A stretch of DNA of 37,720 nt, taken from the NCBI GenBank assembly GCA_902624515.1, contig CACNYE010000006.1:1-37720 (forward strand), written 5' to 3'. A program made the translations under genes and the position numbers. Position 1 is the first letter of the stretch. Each line of letters starts with the position of its first letter. The stretch comes from an uncultured Pelagibacteraceae bacterium (lineage in GTDB: Bacteria > Pseudomonadota > Alphaproteobacteria > Pelagibacterales > Pelagibacteraceae). Of the stretch, positions 6,387 to 16,900 are shown piece by piece. Below the pieces are notes generated by a model. It worked only from the letters and a program-made list of their open reading frames with translations. It had not been told where the DNA came from and did no database searches.

Positions 6387-9300
6387 ATGACAGAAAAATT
6401 ATTAGTTCCTGACATTGGTGATTTTGAAAATGTCGAGGTAATCGAATTACTTGTTAAAGAAGGTCAAGAAATAAAAAAAAATGATCCAGTAGTCACCATA
6501 GAAAGTGATAAATCTAGCGTTGAAATTCCATCGATCTTTTCAGGAAGAATTGAAACTATTTCAGTAAAAGTTGGAGATAAAATTTCAAAAGGAGATTTAC
6601 TTCTTGAAATATCAAATTTTAATCAAACCTCCCAATCATCTAGTGAAGTTCCAAAAAATACTGAAAATTTAATTCAAGAAGCTGAAAATTCCTTAAAAAA
6701 ACAAGAACAAAAAACAATAAATCAAAATATAAAAAAAGAAAAACGAGAGATAATTCAAGTTATAAATGAAGGAGATATTGATCCATTAGAAACAAGTGAA
6801 TGGCTAGAGTCTCTGTCAGCAGTTATGCAAAAAGATGGCAATCAGAGAGCACATTATCTAATTAAAGAACTTATTAATAAGGCTTATATGGAAGGTGCTA
6901 ATATTCCTTATACCCAAAATACACCATATATAAATACTATTCCAGTAAGTGAAGAAAAAAAATCAAATGGTGATCAGAATATAGAAAGAAGAATTAGATC
7001 ATTGATAAGATGGAATGCAGCTGCGATGGTGGTAAGAGCTAATAAAAAATTTCCTGAACTAGGAGGTCATATTGGAACATTTGCATCTGCTGCTACTCTT
7101 TATGATGTGGGTATGAATCATTTTTGGAGAGCAAAAAATAATAAATTTGGAGGTGATTTAGTTTATTTTCAAGGTCATAGTGCGCCAGGTATGTATGCTA
7201 GAGCTTTTCTTGAAGGTCGTCTCACTGAAAAACAATTAGATAGTTTCAGGCAAGAAGTTAATCCTGGTGGTTTGTCATCTTATCCACATCCATGGTTGAT
7301 GCCAAACTTTTGGCAATTTCCAACGGTATCGATGGGATTAGGTCCAATGTTAGCAATTTATCAAGCTAGATACATGAAGTATTTAATAAACAGGGGACTA
7401 ATTAAAGATGAGGGTAGAAAAGTATGGGCGTTTTTAGGTGACGGAGAGATGGATGAGCCGGAGTCTTTGGGTGCTATTGGTTTAGCAGCAAGAGAAAATT
7501 TAGATAATTTAATATTTGTAGTTAATTGTAATCTTCAAAGATTGGATGGACCAGTTCGAGGTAATGGGAAAATCATACAAGAGTTAGAGGGAATTTTTAG
7601 AGGGGCTGGTTGGAATGTTATCAAAGTAATTTGGGGTTCATACTGGGATCCATTGTTAGCAAATGATAAAACGGGCCATTTAATAAAAACAATGAATGAA
7701 ACTGTTGATGGCGAATACCAAGCAATGAAAGCGAGAGATGGTGCTTATGTTAGAGAAAAATTTTTTGGCAAATATCTAGAGACTAAAGAACTAGTATCAA
7801 GTTTTTCAGATAAAGATATTTGGAGATTAAACAGAGGAGGACATGACCCGCATAAAGTATTTGCAGCTTATGATAAGGCATCAAAAAATGTTGGTAGCCC
7901 TACGGTAGTAATTGCAAAAACTATTAAAGGTTATGGTATGGGAAAAAGTGGAGAAAGTGTTAACACAACACACCAAACAAAAAAATTAGATATAGATGAT
8001 TTAATGTATTACAGAGATAGGTTTGATGTACCTTTAACAGATCAACAAGTAAAAAATATTGAGTATTACAAACCTGATCAAAATTCTCCTGAAATTAAGT
8101 ATCTTAAGGAAAGAAGAATTCAATTAGGAGGTTTTATACCCGAAAGAACGACTTATGCAAAACCAATTAAGGCTCCTCCAAAAGATATTTTTGATAATAT
8201 GAAAGAATCTACAGGACAAAAAGAAATGTCTACCACTATGGCTCTAGTTCGAATGCTTACAAATCTTTTGAGAGATAAAAATGTTGCTCAAAGATTAGTA
8301 CCTATAATCCCTGATGAGGCAAGAACTTTTGGTATGGAGGGCTTTTTTCAAAAGATTGGTATTTATGCTCATGAGGGTCAAAAATATGAACCTGAAGATT
8401 CTGCGCAATTAAGTTCATATAGGGAGGAAAAAAGTGGACAAGTTTTGGAGGAGGGTATTAATGAGGCAGGCGCAATGTCATCATGGATTGCTGCCGGAAC
8501 TTCGTACACTAATCATGATGTTGAGATGATTCCTATTTATCTTTTTTATTCTATGTTTGGTTTTCAAAGGATAGGAGACTTTGCATGGGCAGGTGCAGAC
8601 AGTCAATCTAGAGGATTCTTAATTGGTGCAACAGCTGGTAGAACAACTTTAGCCGGTGAGGGACTGCAACATCAAGATGGTCATAGTCATCTCATGGCAT
8701 CCACCATTCCTAACTGTATATCTTATGATCCAACATTTCATTATGAGCTAGCAGTCATTTTTAGAGATGGATTGAAAAGAATGCATGAAAAAAAAGAAAA
8801 TATTTTCTATTACATTACAACTATGAATGAAAATTATCCTCATCCTGCAATGCCAAAAGATAAGTCTTGTGAAGAAGGAATTTTAAAAGGAATGTATAAA
8901 ATAAAAGAATTTAACAAGTATAAAAAAACAAAAATTCAATTTTTAGGATCTGGGACAATTTTAAGAGAGATGATAGCAGGTGCAGAAATACTTCAAAAAG
9001 AATATCAGATAGATAGTGAGATTTGGAGTGTAACAAGTTTCAATGAACTAAGAAGAGATGGTTTGGAGGTTGAAAGACACAATCTTTTAAATCCAGATAA
9101 AGAACCTAAAAAGTCTTATGTTGAAAAATGTTTAGGTAAAACGGAAGGTCCAATTTTGGCCGCATCTGATTATATGAGAATGAACTCTGATCAGATTAGA
9201 CCATATATAAATAAAAGTTTTTATTCTTTAGGTACAGATGGATTTGGACGAAGTGATACAAGAAAAAATTTGAGGAAATTTTTTGAAGTTGATAAGGAAC

Positions 9301-9422
9301 ACGTTGTTGCTTATGGATTAAGTGTACTAGCAAAAGAGCAATTAATAGCCTCAAAATACGCGAAAGAAGCTATTAAAAAATACAAAATCGACTCAAATAA
9401 ACCAATGCCAACAAAATTATAA
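6387..9422 (+). CDS. aceE: Pyruvate dehydrogenase E1, homodimeric type, with N-terminal lipoyl domain
   Basis: This 1011-residue protein decarboxylates pyruvate with thiamine diphosphate and passes the acetyl unit to lipoyl groups. Residues 1-75 are a complete lipoyl domain (Lys42 in ESDKSSVEIPS). Residues 76-125 are a Lys/Glu/Gln-rich linker, and the AceE-type E1 begins near 128 with GDIDPLETSEWLESL. The diphosphate site starts GDGEMDEPES near residue 351 and ends NCNLQRLDGPVRGN. YFQGHSAPGMYARAFLEGRL and the HPWLMPNFWQFPTVSMGLGP block are also typical. Classic AceE proteins of about 890 residues lack the lipoyl domain, and the extra length matches the fusion. The stop overlaps the aceF start as TAATG. 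The lipoyl domain is very like that of the adjacent E2. No E3 gene lies in the window. Confidence 0.95.
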   Translation: MTEKLLVPDIGDFENVEVIELLVKEGQEIKKNDPVVTIESDKSSVEIPSIFSGRIETISVKVGDKISKGDLLLEISNFNQTSQSSSEVPKNTENLIQEAENSLKKQEQKTINQNIKKEKREIIQVINEGDIDPLETSEWLESLSAVMQKDGNQRAHYLIKELINKAYMEGANIPYTQNTPYINTIPVSEEKKSNGDQNIERRIRSLIRWNAAAMVVRANKKFPELGGHIGTFASAATLYDVGMNHFWRAKNNKFGGDLVYFQGHSAPGMYARAFLEGRLTEKQLDSFRQEVNPGGLSSYPHPWLMPNFWQFPTVSMGLGPMLAIYQARYMKYLINRGLIKDEGRKVWAFLGDGEMDEPESLGAIGLAARENLDNLIFVVNCNLQRLDGPVRGNGKIIQELEGIFRGAGWNVIKVIWGSYWDPLLANDKTGHLIKTMNETVDGEYQAMKARDGAYVREKFFGKYLETKELVSSFSDKDIWRLNRGGHDPHKVFAAYDKASKNVGSPTVVIAKTIKGYGMGKSGESVNTTHQTKKLDIDDLMYYRDRFDVPLTDQQVKNIEYYKPDQNSPEIKYLKERRIQLGGFIPERTTYAKPIKAPPKDIFDNMKESTGQKEMSTTMALVRMLTNLLRDKNVAQRLVPIIPDEARTFGMEGFFQKIGIYAHEGQKYEPEDSAQLSSYREEKSGQVLEEGINEAGAMSSWIAAGTSYTNHDVEMIPIYLFYSMFGFQRIGDFAWAGADSQSRGFLIGATAGRTTLAGEGLQHQDGHSHLMASTIPNCISYDPTFHYELAVIFRDGLKRMHEKKENIFYYITTMNENYPHPAMPKDKSCEEGILKGMYKIKEFNKYKKTKIQFLGSGTILREMIAGAEILQKEYQIDSEIWSVTSFNELRRDGLEVERHNLLNPDKEPKKSYVEKCLGKTEGPILAASDYMRMNSDQIRPYINKSFYSLGTDGFGRSDTRKNLRKFFEVDKEHVVAYGLSVLAKEQLIASKYAKEAIKKYKIDSNKPMPTKL

Positions 9423-10681
9423 TGTCAGAAATTGAGATTAAAGTTCCAAATATTGGAGATTTTAAAGATGTAGAGGTAATAGAAGTCTTAGTTTCAGAGG
9501 GTCAAACAATAAAAAAAAATGATCCTCTAATAACTATAGAGAGTGATAAATCTAGTGTAGAAATTCCATCGAATTTTGATGGAAAGATAAAAGCTTTAAA
9601 AATAAAAGTAGGAGATAAAGTTTCTGAAGGTGATTTAATATTAACTTTAAAAAATATATCTCAAGCAAAAGAAGAAGATGATCAGAAGTCTGTAATTAAA
9701 AAAGAGGTCAAAAAAACACAGACTATAGATGCAAAAGTGCAAAATATCTCAATTAATAAAAATAAAGTTTTAGATATATCATCTGCAAGTCCAAAGGTTC
9801 GAAAATTTGCTAGAGAGCTAGGTGTAGATATTAGGCAAGTTACAGGTAGTGAACGTAAAGGTAGGGTTATTGAGAGTGATATAAAATTGTTTGTTGCTTC
9901 GCAATCGAATAATCCGATTAATAATGAAAATAAAAATAAAGATAAGATTAAACAAGAATATCTTCACTCAGAGTTTGGAGAAGTAGAAATAAAAGATATA
10001 CCAAGAATTAAAAAATTATCGTCAAAATATCTAATGAATTCTTGGACTAATATTCCCCATGTAACTAATCATGATGAAGCAGATATTACCGAACTTGAAG
10101 AATTTAGGACAACTTTAACAGATATATATACTGGTGAAAAGAAGAAGATTACACCTTTAGCTTTTATCGTAAAAGCTTTAACTGCATCATTAAAAAAATT
10201 TCCTAATTTCAATAGCTCGATTGATGATATTGATGAAGGAAAAATTACGGTTAAAAAATATTTTCATATTGGAATAGCTGTAGATACGCCACATGGTTTG
10301 ATGGTTCCAAAACTTAGAAATGCAGATAATAAAAATATTAATCTTATAAGTTCTGAACTTAAAAAGTTAAGTGATCAATGTAGAAATCTTAAAATTGATA
10401 AAAAAGAATTGTTTGGCGGATCTATGACAATAACAAGCTTAGGTGGTATTGGTGGATCTTTCTTCACCCCGATTATAAATTTTCCTGAAGTTGCAATTTT
10501 AGGAATTGGTAGATCTGAAAAAAAACAAGTTTTTTTAGATGGTAAATTTGTTACAAGAACAATGTTGCCTTTATCATTATCCTATGATCATAGGATTATT
10601 GATGGAGCAGAAGCAGCGCGTTTTAATAATGAGTTAAAAGAAAATTTAGGAAAAAACTTTGCTTATAAATTAGCAATCTAA
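9422..10681 (+). CDS. aceF: Pyruvate dehydrogenase E2, dihydrolipoamide acetyltransferase
   Basis: This 419-residue core subunit transfers acetyl from lipoate to CoA. Domains in order are: one lipoyl domain at 1-78 (Lys43 in ESDKSSVEIPS); a linker; a peripheral-subunit-binding domain near 122-160 (SASPKVRKFARELGVDIRQV ending GRVIESDI); a second linker; and the catalytic domain from about 185, with the active-site motif SYDHRIIDG (His390, Asp394). Other family stretches are NIPHVTNHDEADITELE and GSMTITSLGGIGGSFFTPII. A single lipoyl domain is fewer than the three of E. coli E2; the one on E1 may compensate. Translation is probably coupled to aceE through the one-base stop/start overlap, as there is no Shine-Dalgarno. 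The EamA-type gene follows after eight bases. Confidence 0.95.
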   Translation: MSEIEIKVPNIGDFKDVEVIEVLVSEGQTIKKNDPLITIESDKSSVEIPSNFDGKIKALKIKVGDKVSEGDLILTLKNISQAKEEDDQKSVIKKEVKKTQTIDAKVQNISINKNKVLDISSASPKVRKFARELGVDIRQVTGSERKGRVIESDIKLFVASQSNNPINNENKNKDKIKQEYLHSEFGEVEIKDIPRIKKLSSKYLMNSWTNIPHVTNHDEADITELEEFRTTLTDIYTGEKKKITPLAFIVKALTASLKKFPNFNSSIDDIDEGKITVKKYFHIGIAVDTPHGLMVPKLRNADNKNINLISSELKKLSDQCRNLKIDKKELFGGSMTITSLGGIGGSFFTPIINFPEVAILGIGRSEKKQVFLDGKFVTRTMLPLSLSYDHRIIDGAEAARFNNELKENLGKNFAYKLAI

Positions 10682-10689
10682 ATAATATT

Positions 10690-11580
10690 ATGTCAAAAAC
10701 TGTTTCATTACTCAGTGCATTATTATGTACATTTATTTGGGGCACTACATTTATCGCTCAAGATACAGGTATGGATGATATAGGTCCATTCACTTTTAAT
10801 GCAGTGAGATTTTTTGTAGGTTTTTTAGCAATTGTTCCTTTTGCATTTTTTTTTGAAGTAAAAAAATTTAAATCAGAGTTTAGATTAGACTTCAAAACAT
10901 TTGCTATCCTTTCCTTTTTGATAGGTTTATCACTTTTTTTAGGTTCTGCCTTACAACAGGTTGCTTTACTTTATACCGACGTAGCTAATGCTGCTTTTTT
11001 TACAATTTTTTATGTACCTATGGTGCCAATAATAATTTTTTTATTTAAAAAAAAATCAATACACTGGAGTGTGTGGCCATCTGTAGTTTTATGTTTGATA
11101 GGCGGCTACCTTTTAACAAATTTTTATGACGCAACTGTAAGGCTTGGAGATACTCTTGTTGTATTAGGAGCTTTGTTTTGGAGTACACATATTATTTTTA
11201 CTGGAATTATAGTAACAAAGTATAATTTACCTTTAACTTTAGGTGCAATCCAAACTTTATTAGTAGCAATATTTTCTTTCATAATTGGATTAATTTATGA
11301 AGAATTTATAATTGAAAATATTTTAAACGAAATAGACTCAATTTTGTATGCAGGAATTTTATCTGGAGGTTTTGCTTTTGTCTTACAAATTTATGCTCAA
11401 AAAAATATTACACCTGCTCCAGCAGCAATAATTTTTTCTTTAGAAGGTGTCTTTGCAACTGTAGCTGCTTGGTTTTTGTTAAATCAAATATTAGGAATTA
11501 ATAACTTATTAGGGTGTTTTTTTATATTAAGCGGTGTCTTGTTATCTCAATTATTGCCTTTAGTGAAAAGAGGAGTTTAA
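10690..11580 (+). CDS. EamA/DMT-family membrane transporter
   Basis: A 296-residue protein of about ten membrane helices in two EamA-type halves. The first half opens with LLSALLCTFIWGTTFIAQDT and contains GPFTFNAVRFFVGFLAI. The second half, from about residue 150, contains GDTLVVLGALFWSTHIIFTG and, near the end, ITPAPAAIIFSLEGVFATVA. These are typical of drug/metabolite exporters of the EamA/RhaT group; substrates range from amino acids to purines and cannot be inferred. It starts eight bases after aceF, so it is likely in the same transcript, though a metabolic link to pyruvate dehydrogenase is not established. Its TAA stop overlaps that of uppP by four bases. Confidence 0.88.
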   Translation: MSKTVSLLSALLCTFIWGTTFIAQDTGMDDIGPFTFNAVRFFVGFLAIVPFAFFFEVKKFKSEFRLDFKTFAILSFLIGLSLFLGSALQQVALLYTDVANAAFFTIFYVPMVPIIIFLFKKKSIHWSVWPSVVLCLIGGYLLTNFYDATVRLGDTLVVLGALFWSTHIIFTGIIVTKYNLPLTLGAIQTLLVAIFSFIIGLIYEEFIIENILNEIDSILYAGILSGGFAFVLQIYAQKNITPAPAAIIFSLEGVFATVAAWFLLNQILGINNLLGCFFILSGVLLSQLLPLVKRGV

Positions 11581-12344
11581 AGGTAAATTATCGAGAATAA
11601 AATTAACCCAATTAATATTCTATAAACAACAAAAATTTTTAACGAAAATTTATTTAGATATTTTAAAAAAAATTTTACTGTCGAATAAGAAAATAAAAAA
11701 GATAAAATTGTTGCAATAATTATCAATATATTTATCTCTATTGTCTCATTAGATATATCCAACAATCCAAGAAAACTTGCTCCTGATAGAGCAGGTATTG
11801 AAAGCAAAAATGAAATTTTGCCAGAGTCAACTCTATTAAAATTTAAAAATCTTGCAGCTGTCATAGTAATTCCTGCTCTACTTACACCAGGTATTAAAGC
11901 AAGTATTTGAAATAATCCAATAACTATAATTGATCTTAGATTAAGATTTGTGGAAATATTTTGATCAATTTTTCTTTGGTCGGCAAAATATAAAACAATT
12001 CCAAAAAATAAAGTAGTCCATGCTATAACCCTAATATTTCTCAATTGATAAATTAATTCAGTTGAATATAAAATATATCCAAAAAGGATAAGCGGTACAG
12101 AGCCAATTATGATTAGTTTCAATAATTTTTGATTATATTTAAGGTCAAACAACTCTTTCCTAAAAAAAAATATTATTGCTAACAAAGAACCTAAGTGTAA
12201 ACTTATGTCTATTAGTAGTGAACTTGCTTTAAGATCATATAGACTAGACACTAATATTAAATGAGCTGATGAACTTATTGGTAAAAATTCAGAAATTCCT
12301 TGGATTGCAGATAGAATGAGAATTTCTATAAAATCTTGGAACAT
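11577..12344 (-). CDS. uppP: Undecaprenyl-diphosphatase (UppP/BacA family)
   Basis: A 255-residue polytopic membrane enzyme that dephosphorylates undecaprenyl diphosphate, recycling the lipid carrier for peptidoglycan and other envelope polymers. Both signature regions are present: QGISEFLPISSSAHLIL at residues 15-31 (Glu19, Ser24-26, His28) and PGVSRAGITMTAARF at 152-166 (Ser155, Arg156). The remainder is a series of hydrophobic helices. The length is close to the usual 260-275. The gene is transcribed divergently from gltD and converges on the EamA-type transporter with overlapping stops (TTAA). Bacitracin resistance is a known side effect of extra copies of this family, not something shown here. 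Confidence 0.93.
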   Translation of the reverse strand: MFQDFIEILILSAIQGISEFLPISSSAHLILVSSLYDLKASSLLIDISLHLGSLLAIIFFFRKELFDLKYNQKLLKLIIIGSVPLILFGYILYSTELIYQLRNIRVIAWTTLFFGIVLYFADQRKIDQNISTNLNLRSIIVIGLFQILALIPGVSRAGITMTAARFLNFNRVDSGKISFLLSIPALSGASFLGLLDISNETIEINILIIIATILSFLFSYSTVKFFLKYLNKFSLKIFVVYRILIGLILFSIIYL

Positions 12345-12443
12345 ATAAGTGTCGTAACTTAAAAAATATCCTTTTAAAACAATTCGATTTAATCATATTA
12401 GATATGCAAAAATTAAAATTTCTATATTTTAGGCTCATTTTAA

Positions 12444-12471
12444 TATAATATAGGTCATAAATACTGACCTA
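12444..12471 (+). promoter_or_regulatory. Candidate gltD-gltB promoter with a perfect inverted repeat at the start site
   Basis: In the 182-base gap between uppP and gltD, TATAAT (12444-12449) is followed directly by TAGGTCA (12451-12457), a 7-base spacer and TGACCTA (12465-12471). If TATAAT is the -10 box, the inverted repeat spans the start of transcription, the usual place for a repressor operator. The arms could also form a 7-pair hairpin at the RNA 5' end. The leader to the gltD ATG would be about 70 bases, with no clear Shine-Dalgarno. Confidence 0.45.
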
Positions 12472-12526
12472 AATAATTCTTTTACTATAAAAAACAATGT
12501 ATATTTTGCCATGATTCTAAAAAAAT

Positions 12527-13966
12527 ATGACTGATAAAATGCTAAAATTTGTAAAAATAGGTCAGCAGACTCCACCTAAAAGAGCAGTTGTTAAAAGAAA
12601 AAATGACTTTAACGAAATTTATGATGATTTTGTAAAACAAAAAGCTGAAGATCAATCAAGCAGATGTTCTCAATGTGGTGTACCATTCTGCCAAGTTCAT
12701 TGTCCCCTTAGTAATAATATCCCTGATTGGTTAAAATTAACTGCCGAGGGTAGATTAAAGGAAGCTTACGAACTATCTCAAAGCACAAATAATATGCCCG
12801 AAGTTTGTGGAAGAATTTGTCCACAGGACCGTCTTTGCGAGGGTAATTGTGTTATAGAACAGTCAGGACATGGGACTGTAACAATTGGATCTGTAGAAAA
12901 ATATATAACAGATAATGCATGGGAGCAGGGATGGGTTAAACCGATAGAGGTAAAATATGAAAAAAATCAAACTGTTGGTATTATTGGTGCAGGACCTGCA
13001 GGTTTGGCAGCAGCAGAACAATTAAGAAAGAATGGATACAAAATTACTATTTATGATCGTTATGACCGGGCAGGAGGTTTATTGATTTATGGTATTCCAA
13101 ATTTTAAGTTGGAAAAACATGTGGTTGAAAGACGGACTAAGCTTCTTAAAGATGGTGGCATAGAATTTGTACAAAATTTTGAAGTTGGTAAAGATGCTAC
13201 TTTAGAACAGTTAAGAAAAAAACATGATGCAATTTTAATTGCCACAGGAGTATACAAACCAAGGGAAATAAATTTACCTGGGAGTGATTTAGAAAATATT
13301 TTTCCGGCAATGGAATTTTTAACAGCTTCTAATAAGAAAGGTTTAGGTGATGAAGTTGAACTATTTGATAAAGGAATACTAAATGCTGAGGGAAAAGATG
13401 TTGTCGTTATTGGAGGTGGTGATACTGCTATGGACTGTGTTAGGACTTCTGTTAGACAGAATGCGAAATCAGTCAAGTGTCTTTATAGAAGAGATAAAGA
13501 GAACATGCCAGGTTCAGCAAGAGAGGTTGCTAATGCTGAAGAAGAAGGAATCGAATTTGTTTGGTTATCCAGTCCAAAAGAATTTAAGGGTACTAATAAG
13601 ATAGAGAAATTAATTGTTGATCAAATTCAATTAGGAAAACCTGACGACTCAGGAAGAAGGAGACCAGTAATAAAAAAAGGTTCAGAATTTGAAATTAAAG
13701 CTGATATGGTTATCAAGGCTCTTGGATTTGATCCAGAGGATTTGCCATGCCTATTTGACTCAAAAGAATTACAAGTAACTAAGTGGGGAACTTTAAAAAC
13801 AAACTTTGATACTATGGAAACAAATATAAAAGGTGTTTTTGCTGCTGGAGATATAGTAAGAGGTGCATCACTTGTTGTTTGGGCTATTAAAGATGGTAGA
13901 GACGCTGCAACTGCGATGAAAACTTATCTAGAGGATATCGAATTAAAAAAAATAAAAGTAGCATAA
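12527..13966 (+). CDS. gltD: Glutamate synthase (NADPH), small subunit
   Basis: This 479-residue flavoprotein takes electrons from NADPH and passes them to the large subunit in the GOGAT reaction. The N-terminal Fe-S region holds two Cys clusters, CSQCGVPFCQVHCP (Cys47, 50, 55, 59) and CGRICPQDRLCEGNC near residues 88-105. The FAD fold starts at GIIGAGPAGLAAAEQL near 150, followed by GGLLIYGIPNFKLEK. The NADPH site VVVIGGGDTAMDCVRTS lies near 290, and the second FAD block GVFAAGDIVRGASLVVWAI is near the C-terminus. The length equals that of typical GltD. The order gltD then gltB is the reverse of E. coli gltBD. The final A of its stop is the A of the gltB ATG. Confidence 0.96.
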   Translation: MTDKMLKFVKIGQQTPPKRAVVKRKNDFNEIYDDFVKQKAEDQSSRCSQCGVPFCQVHCPLSNNIPDWLKLTAEGRLKEAYELSQSTNNMPEVCGRICPQDRLCEGNCVIEQSGHGTVTIGSVEKYITDNAWEQGWVKPIEVKYEKNQTVGIIGAGPAGLAAAEQLRKNGYKITIYDRYDRAGGLLIYGIPNFKLEKHVVERRTKLLKDGGIEFVQNFEVGKDATLEQLRKKHDAILIATGVYKPREINLPGSDLENIFPAMEFLTASNKKGLGDEVELFDKGILNAEGKDVVVIGGGDTAMDCVRTSVRQNAKSVKCLYRRDKENMPGSAREVANAEEEGIEFVWLSSPKEFKGTNKIEKLIVDQIQLGKPDDSGRRRPVIKKGSEFEIKADMVIKALGFDPEDLPCLFDSKELQVTKWGTLKTNFDTMETNIKGVFAAGDIVRGASLVVWAIKDGRDAATAMKTYLEDIELKKIKVA

Positions 13967-16900
13967 TGATTAATTATAAGAAGAATCTAAAATTGTTAAC
14001 TGAAAATTTTGTTTACTCAAAAGAAATGGAGCATGATGCATGTGGTGTTGGTTTAATTGCTTCAACAGAAGGGAAGAAATCTAGGGAAATCGTTGAGCAT
14101 GGAATTCAAGCTTTAAAAGCCGTATGGCATAGAGGGGCTGTTGATGCAGATGGAAAAACAGGTGATGGCGCTGGTATACATGTCGAAATTCCTAAAGATT
14201 TTTTTATAGAAAAAATTGAAGTGACTGGTCACGATTATGATAACTCTGAAATTTGTGTTGGAATGATTTTTCTTCCAAGAAATAATTATTCAGCTCAAGA
14301 AAGCTGTAAAACTATTGTTGAGAGTGAATTAACAAAAAATAATTTTAGTATATATGGTTGGAGACAAGTTCCAGTTAATCCTAAAATTCTAGGTGAAAAA
14401 GCATTTCAAACAATGCCTGAAATAATTCAGGTATTATTTAAATCCAATGAGTCAAATTTGTTAGATAAAAATCTAGAAAGAAAAATATATGAAACTCGAA
14501 AAAGAATCGAAAATAAAGCTTTCGAGATGTCACTCAATAATTTTTATATTTGTTCAATTAGTTCTAAATCAATTATTTATAAAGGATTATATCTTGCTGA
14601 AGCTATATCTGATTTTTATTTAGATTTAAAAGATAAAAGATTTATATCAAGATACGCAATTTTTCACCAAAGATTTTCCACAAATACAGCTCCAAGTTGG
14701 AGTTTAGCTCAGCCTTTTAGAGCAATAGCTCATAACGGAGAAATTAATACTTACAAAGGTAATAAGAATTGGATGAAAGTTCATGAGCAAGAAATGAGCA
14801 GCCCCCTTTTTGATGATGTAGAAAATTTAAAGCCTGTTATCCAAAAAGGAGTATCAGATTCAGCAGCTTTAGATAATGTTTTTGAATTACTAAATAAATC
14901 TGGTCAGCCTGCACCTTTAGCAAAACTAATGTTAATACCAGATGCTTGGTCAAAAAAAAACAAAACTCTCCCTAAAAGCCATCAACAACTTTTTAATTTC
15001 TTAAATAGCACAATGGAACCATGGGATGGCCCTGCTGCTATAGCAGGTACAGATAATGAATGGGTTATTGCTGCAAATGATAGAAATGGACTAAGACCTT
15101 TAAGATATGCAATTACAAAAGATAAAATGCTTTTTGCTGGATCCGAGACAGGAATGATAGAATTGAATGAAAAAAAGATTTTATCTAAAGGAAGATTAGG
15201 TCCTGGTGAAATTATTGGTGTAAGAATAGAGAAAGGAAAAATTTTTTCAAATGACCAAATAAAAGATTATTTAGCAAAAGAGTATAAACATTTTAATTCA
15301 CAAATTGTTGATTTAGACGAAAAACTTTCGATTTCAAATGAGAAGTTTAATTTTGAAGGTGAAGATCTAAGGAGAAGACAATATACTTTTGGAATAAGTT
15401 TAGAAGATTTGGAACTTATTTTACATCCAATGGCAGAAGATGCGAAAGAAGCAACAGGTTCTATGGGGGACGATACTCCTTTAGCAGTTTTGTCTGATAG
15501 GTATAGGCCGCTCTATCACTTTTTTAGACAAAATTTTAGCCAAGTTACTAATCCTCCAATCGACTCATTAAGAGAAAATAAAGTAATGAGTTTAAAAACT
15601 AGATTTGGAAATTTAGGAAATATTTTAGATTTTGACACCTTAACAGAGGAAAATATTTATGTTTTAAATAGTCCAATTTTATCTAATTCACAATTTAACA
15701 AATTTATAAATTTTTTTGGTAAAAATTCTATTAATATTGATTGTACTTTTTCTGAGAATGACAATCTTGCAAATTCTATAAAAAAAATTCAAAAAGAAGC
15801 AGAAATTGCAGTTAGACAAGGTGTAACACAACTTATTCTTAGTGACAAGGATCTGTCAACTAACAAATTACCAATCCCAATGTTGTTATGCGTAGGAGCT
15901 ATCAACACTCATTTAATTGAAAAAAAATTAAGAGGATATGTTTCTATTAATGTTCAATCTGGTGAAGCTTTGGATACTCATTCATTTGCAACATTGATAG
16001 GTGTTGGTGCCACTACAGTTAACCCATATTTAGCTTTTGATAGTCTATACAATAGACATTCAAAAAAACTTTTTGGCCAATATAGCTTTGACGAGTGTGT
16101 TCAAAGATATATACAGTCAGTAAATGCTGGGCTTCTAAAGATAATGTCTAAGATGGGTATTTCAGTTTTGAGTTCTTACAGAGGTGGTTGTAATTTTGAA
16201 ACTGTTGGATTAAGTAGAACAGTTGTAAATGATTATTTTCCAGGTGTTACATCAAAAATTTCTGGAATAGGTCTAATTGGTATTGAGAAAAAAATTAGAG
16301 AAATTCACAAAGAGGCATTTGAAAGCACTGAAACAGTATTACCAATAGGTGGTATTTATAGATATAGAAAAAATGGTGAAACACATCAATATCAAGGTAG
16401 GCTAATACATTTATTACAGAGTGCAGTAGGATCAAATTCTTATGAAGCATATAAAAAATATGCTGAGGGTATATATAATTTGCCACCAATAAATCTAAGA
16501 GATTTAGTAAATTTTAGAAAAAAGAAATTAGGCCCCTCAATAAAATTATCAGAGGTTGAACCTTTAGAAAAAATTTTAAAGAGATTTGGTAGTGGGAGTA
16601 TGTCTCATGGAGCATTATCTAAGGAGGCACATGAAACCTTAGCAATTGGTATGAATAGAATTAAAGGAGCATCATGCAGTGGTGAGGGTGGTGAAGATGA
16701 AAAAAGATTTAAAATTATGAATGGTGGAGATAGTGCAAATTCAAGGGTTAAACAGATTGCCTCTGCAAGATTTGGAGTCACTGTAAATTACTTAAATAAT
16801 TGTAATGAAATTGAAATAAAAATTGCTCAAGGAGCAAAACCAGGTGAGGGCGGTCAATTACCTGGTTTTAAGGTTACAGATGAAATAGCTCGATTAAGAC

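Noticed and set aside
13087..13476. 129-codon minus-strand open frame inside gltD
   Set aside because: It is antisense to the conserved FAD/NADPH-binding part of gltD and has the low-complexity composition of a shadow frame.
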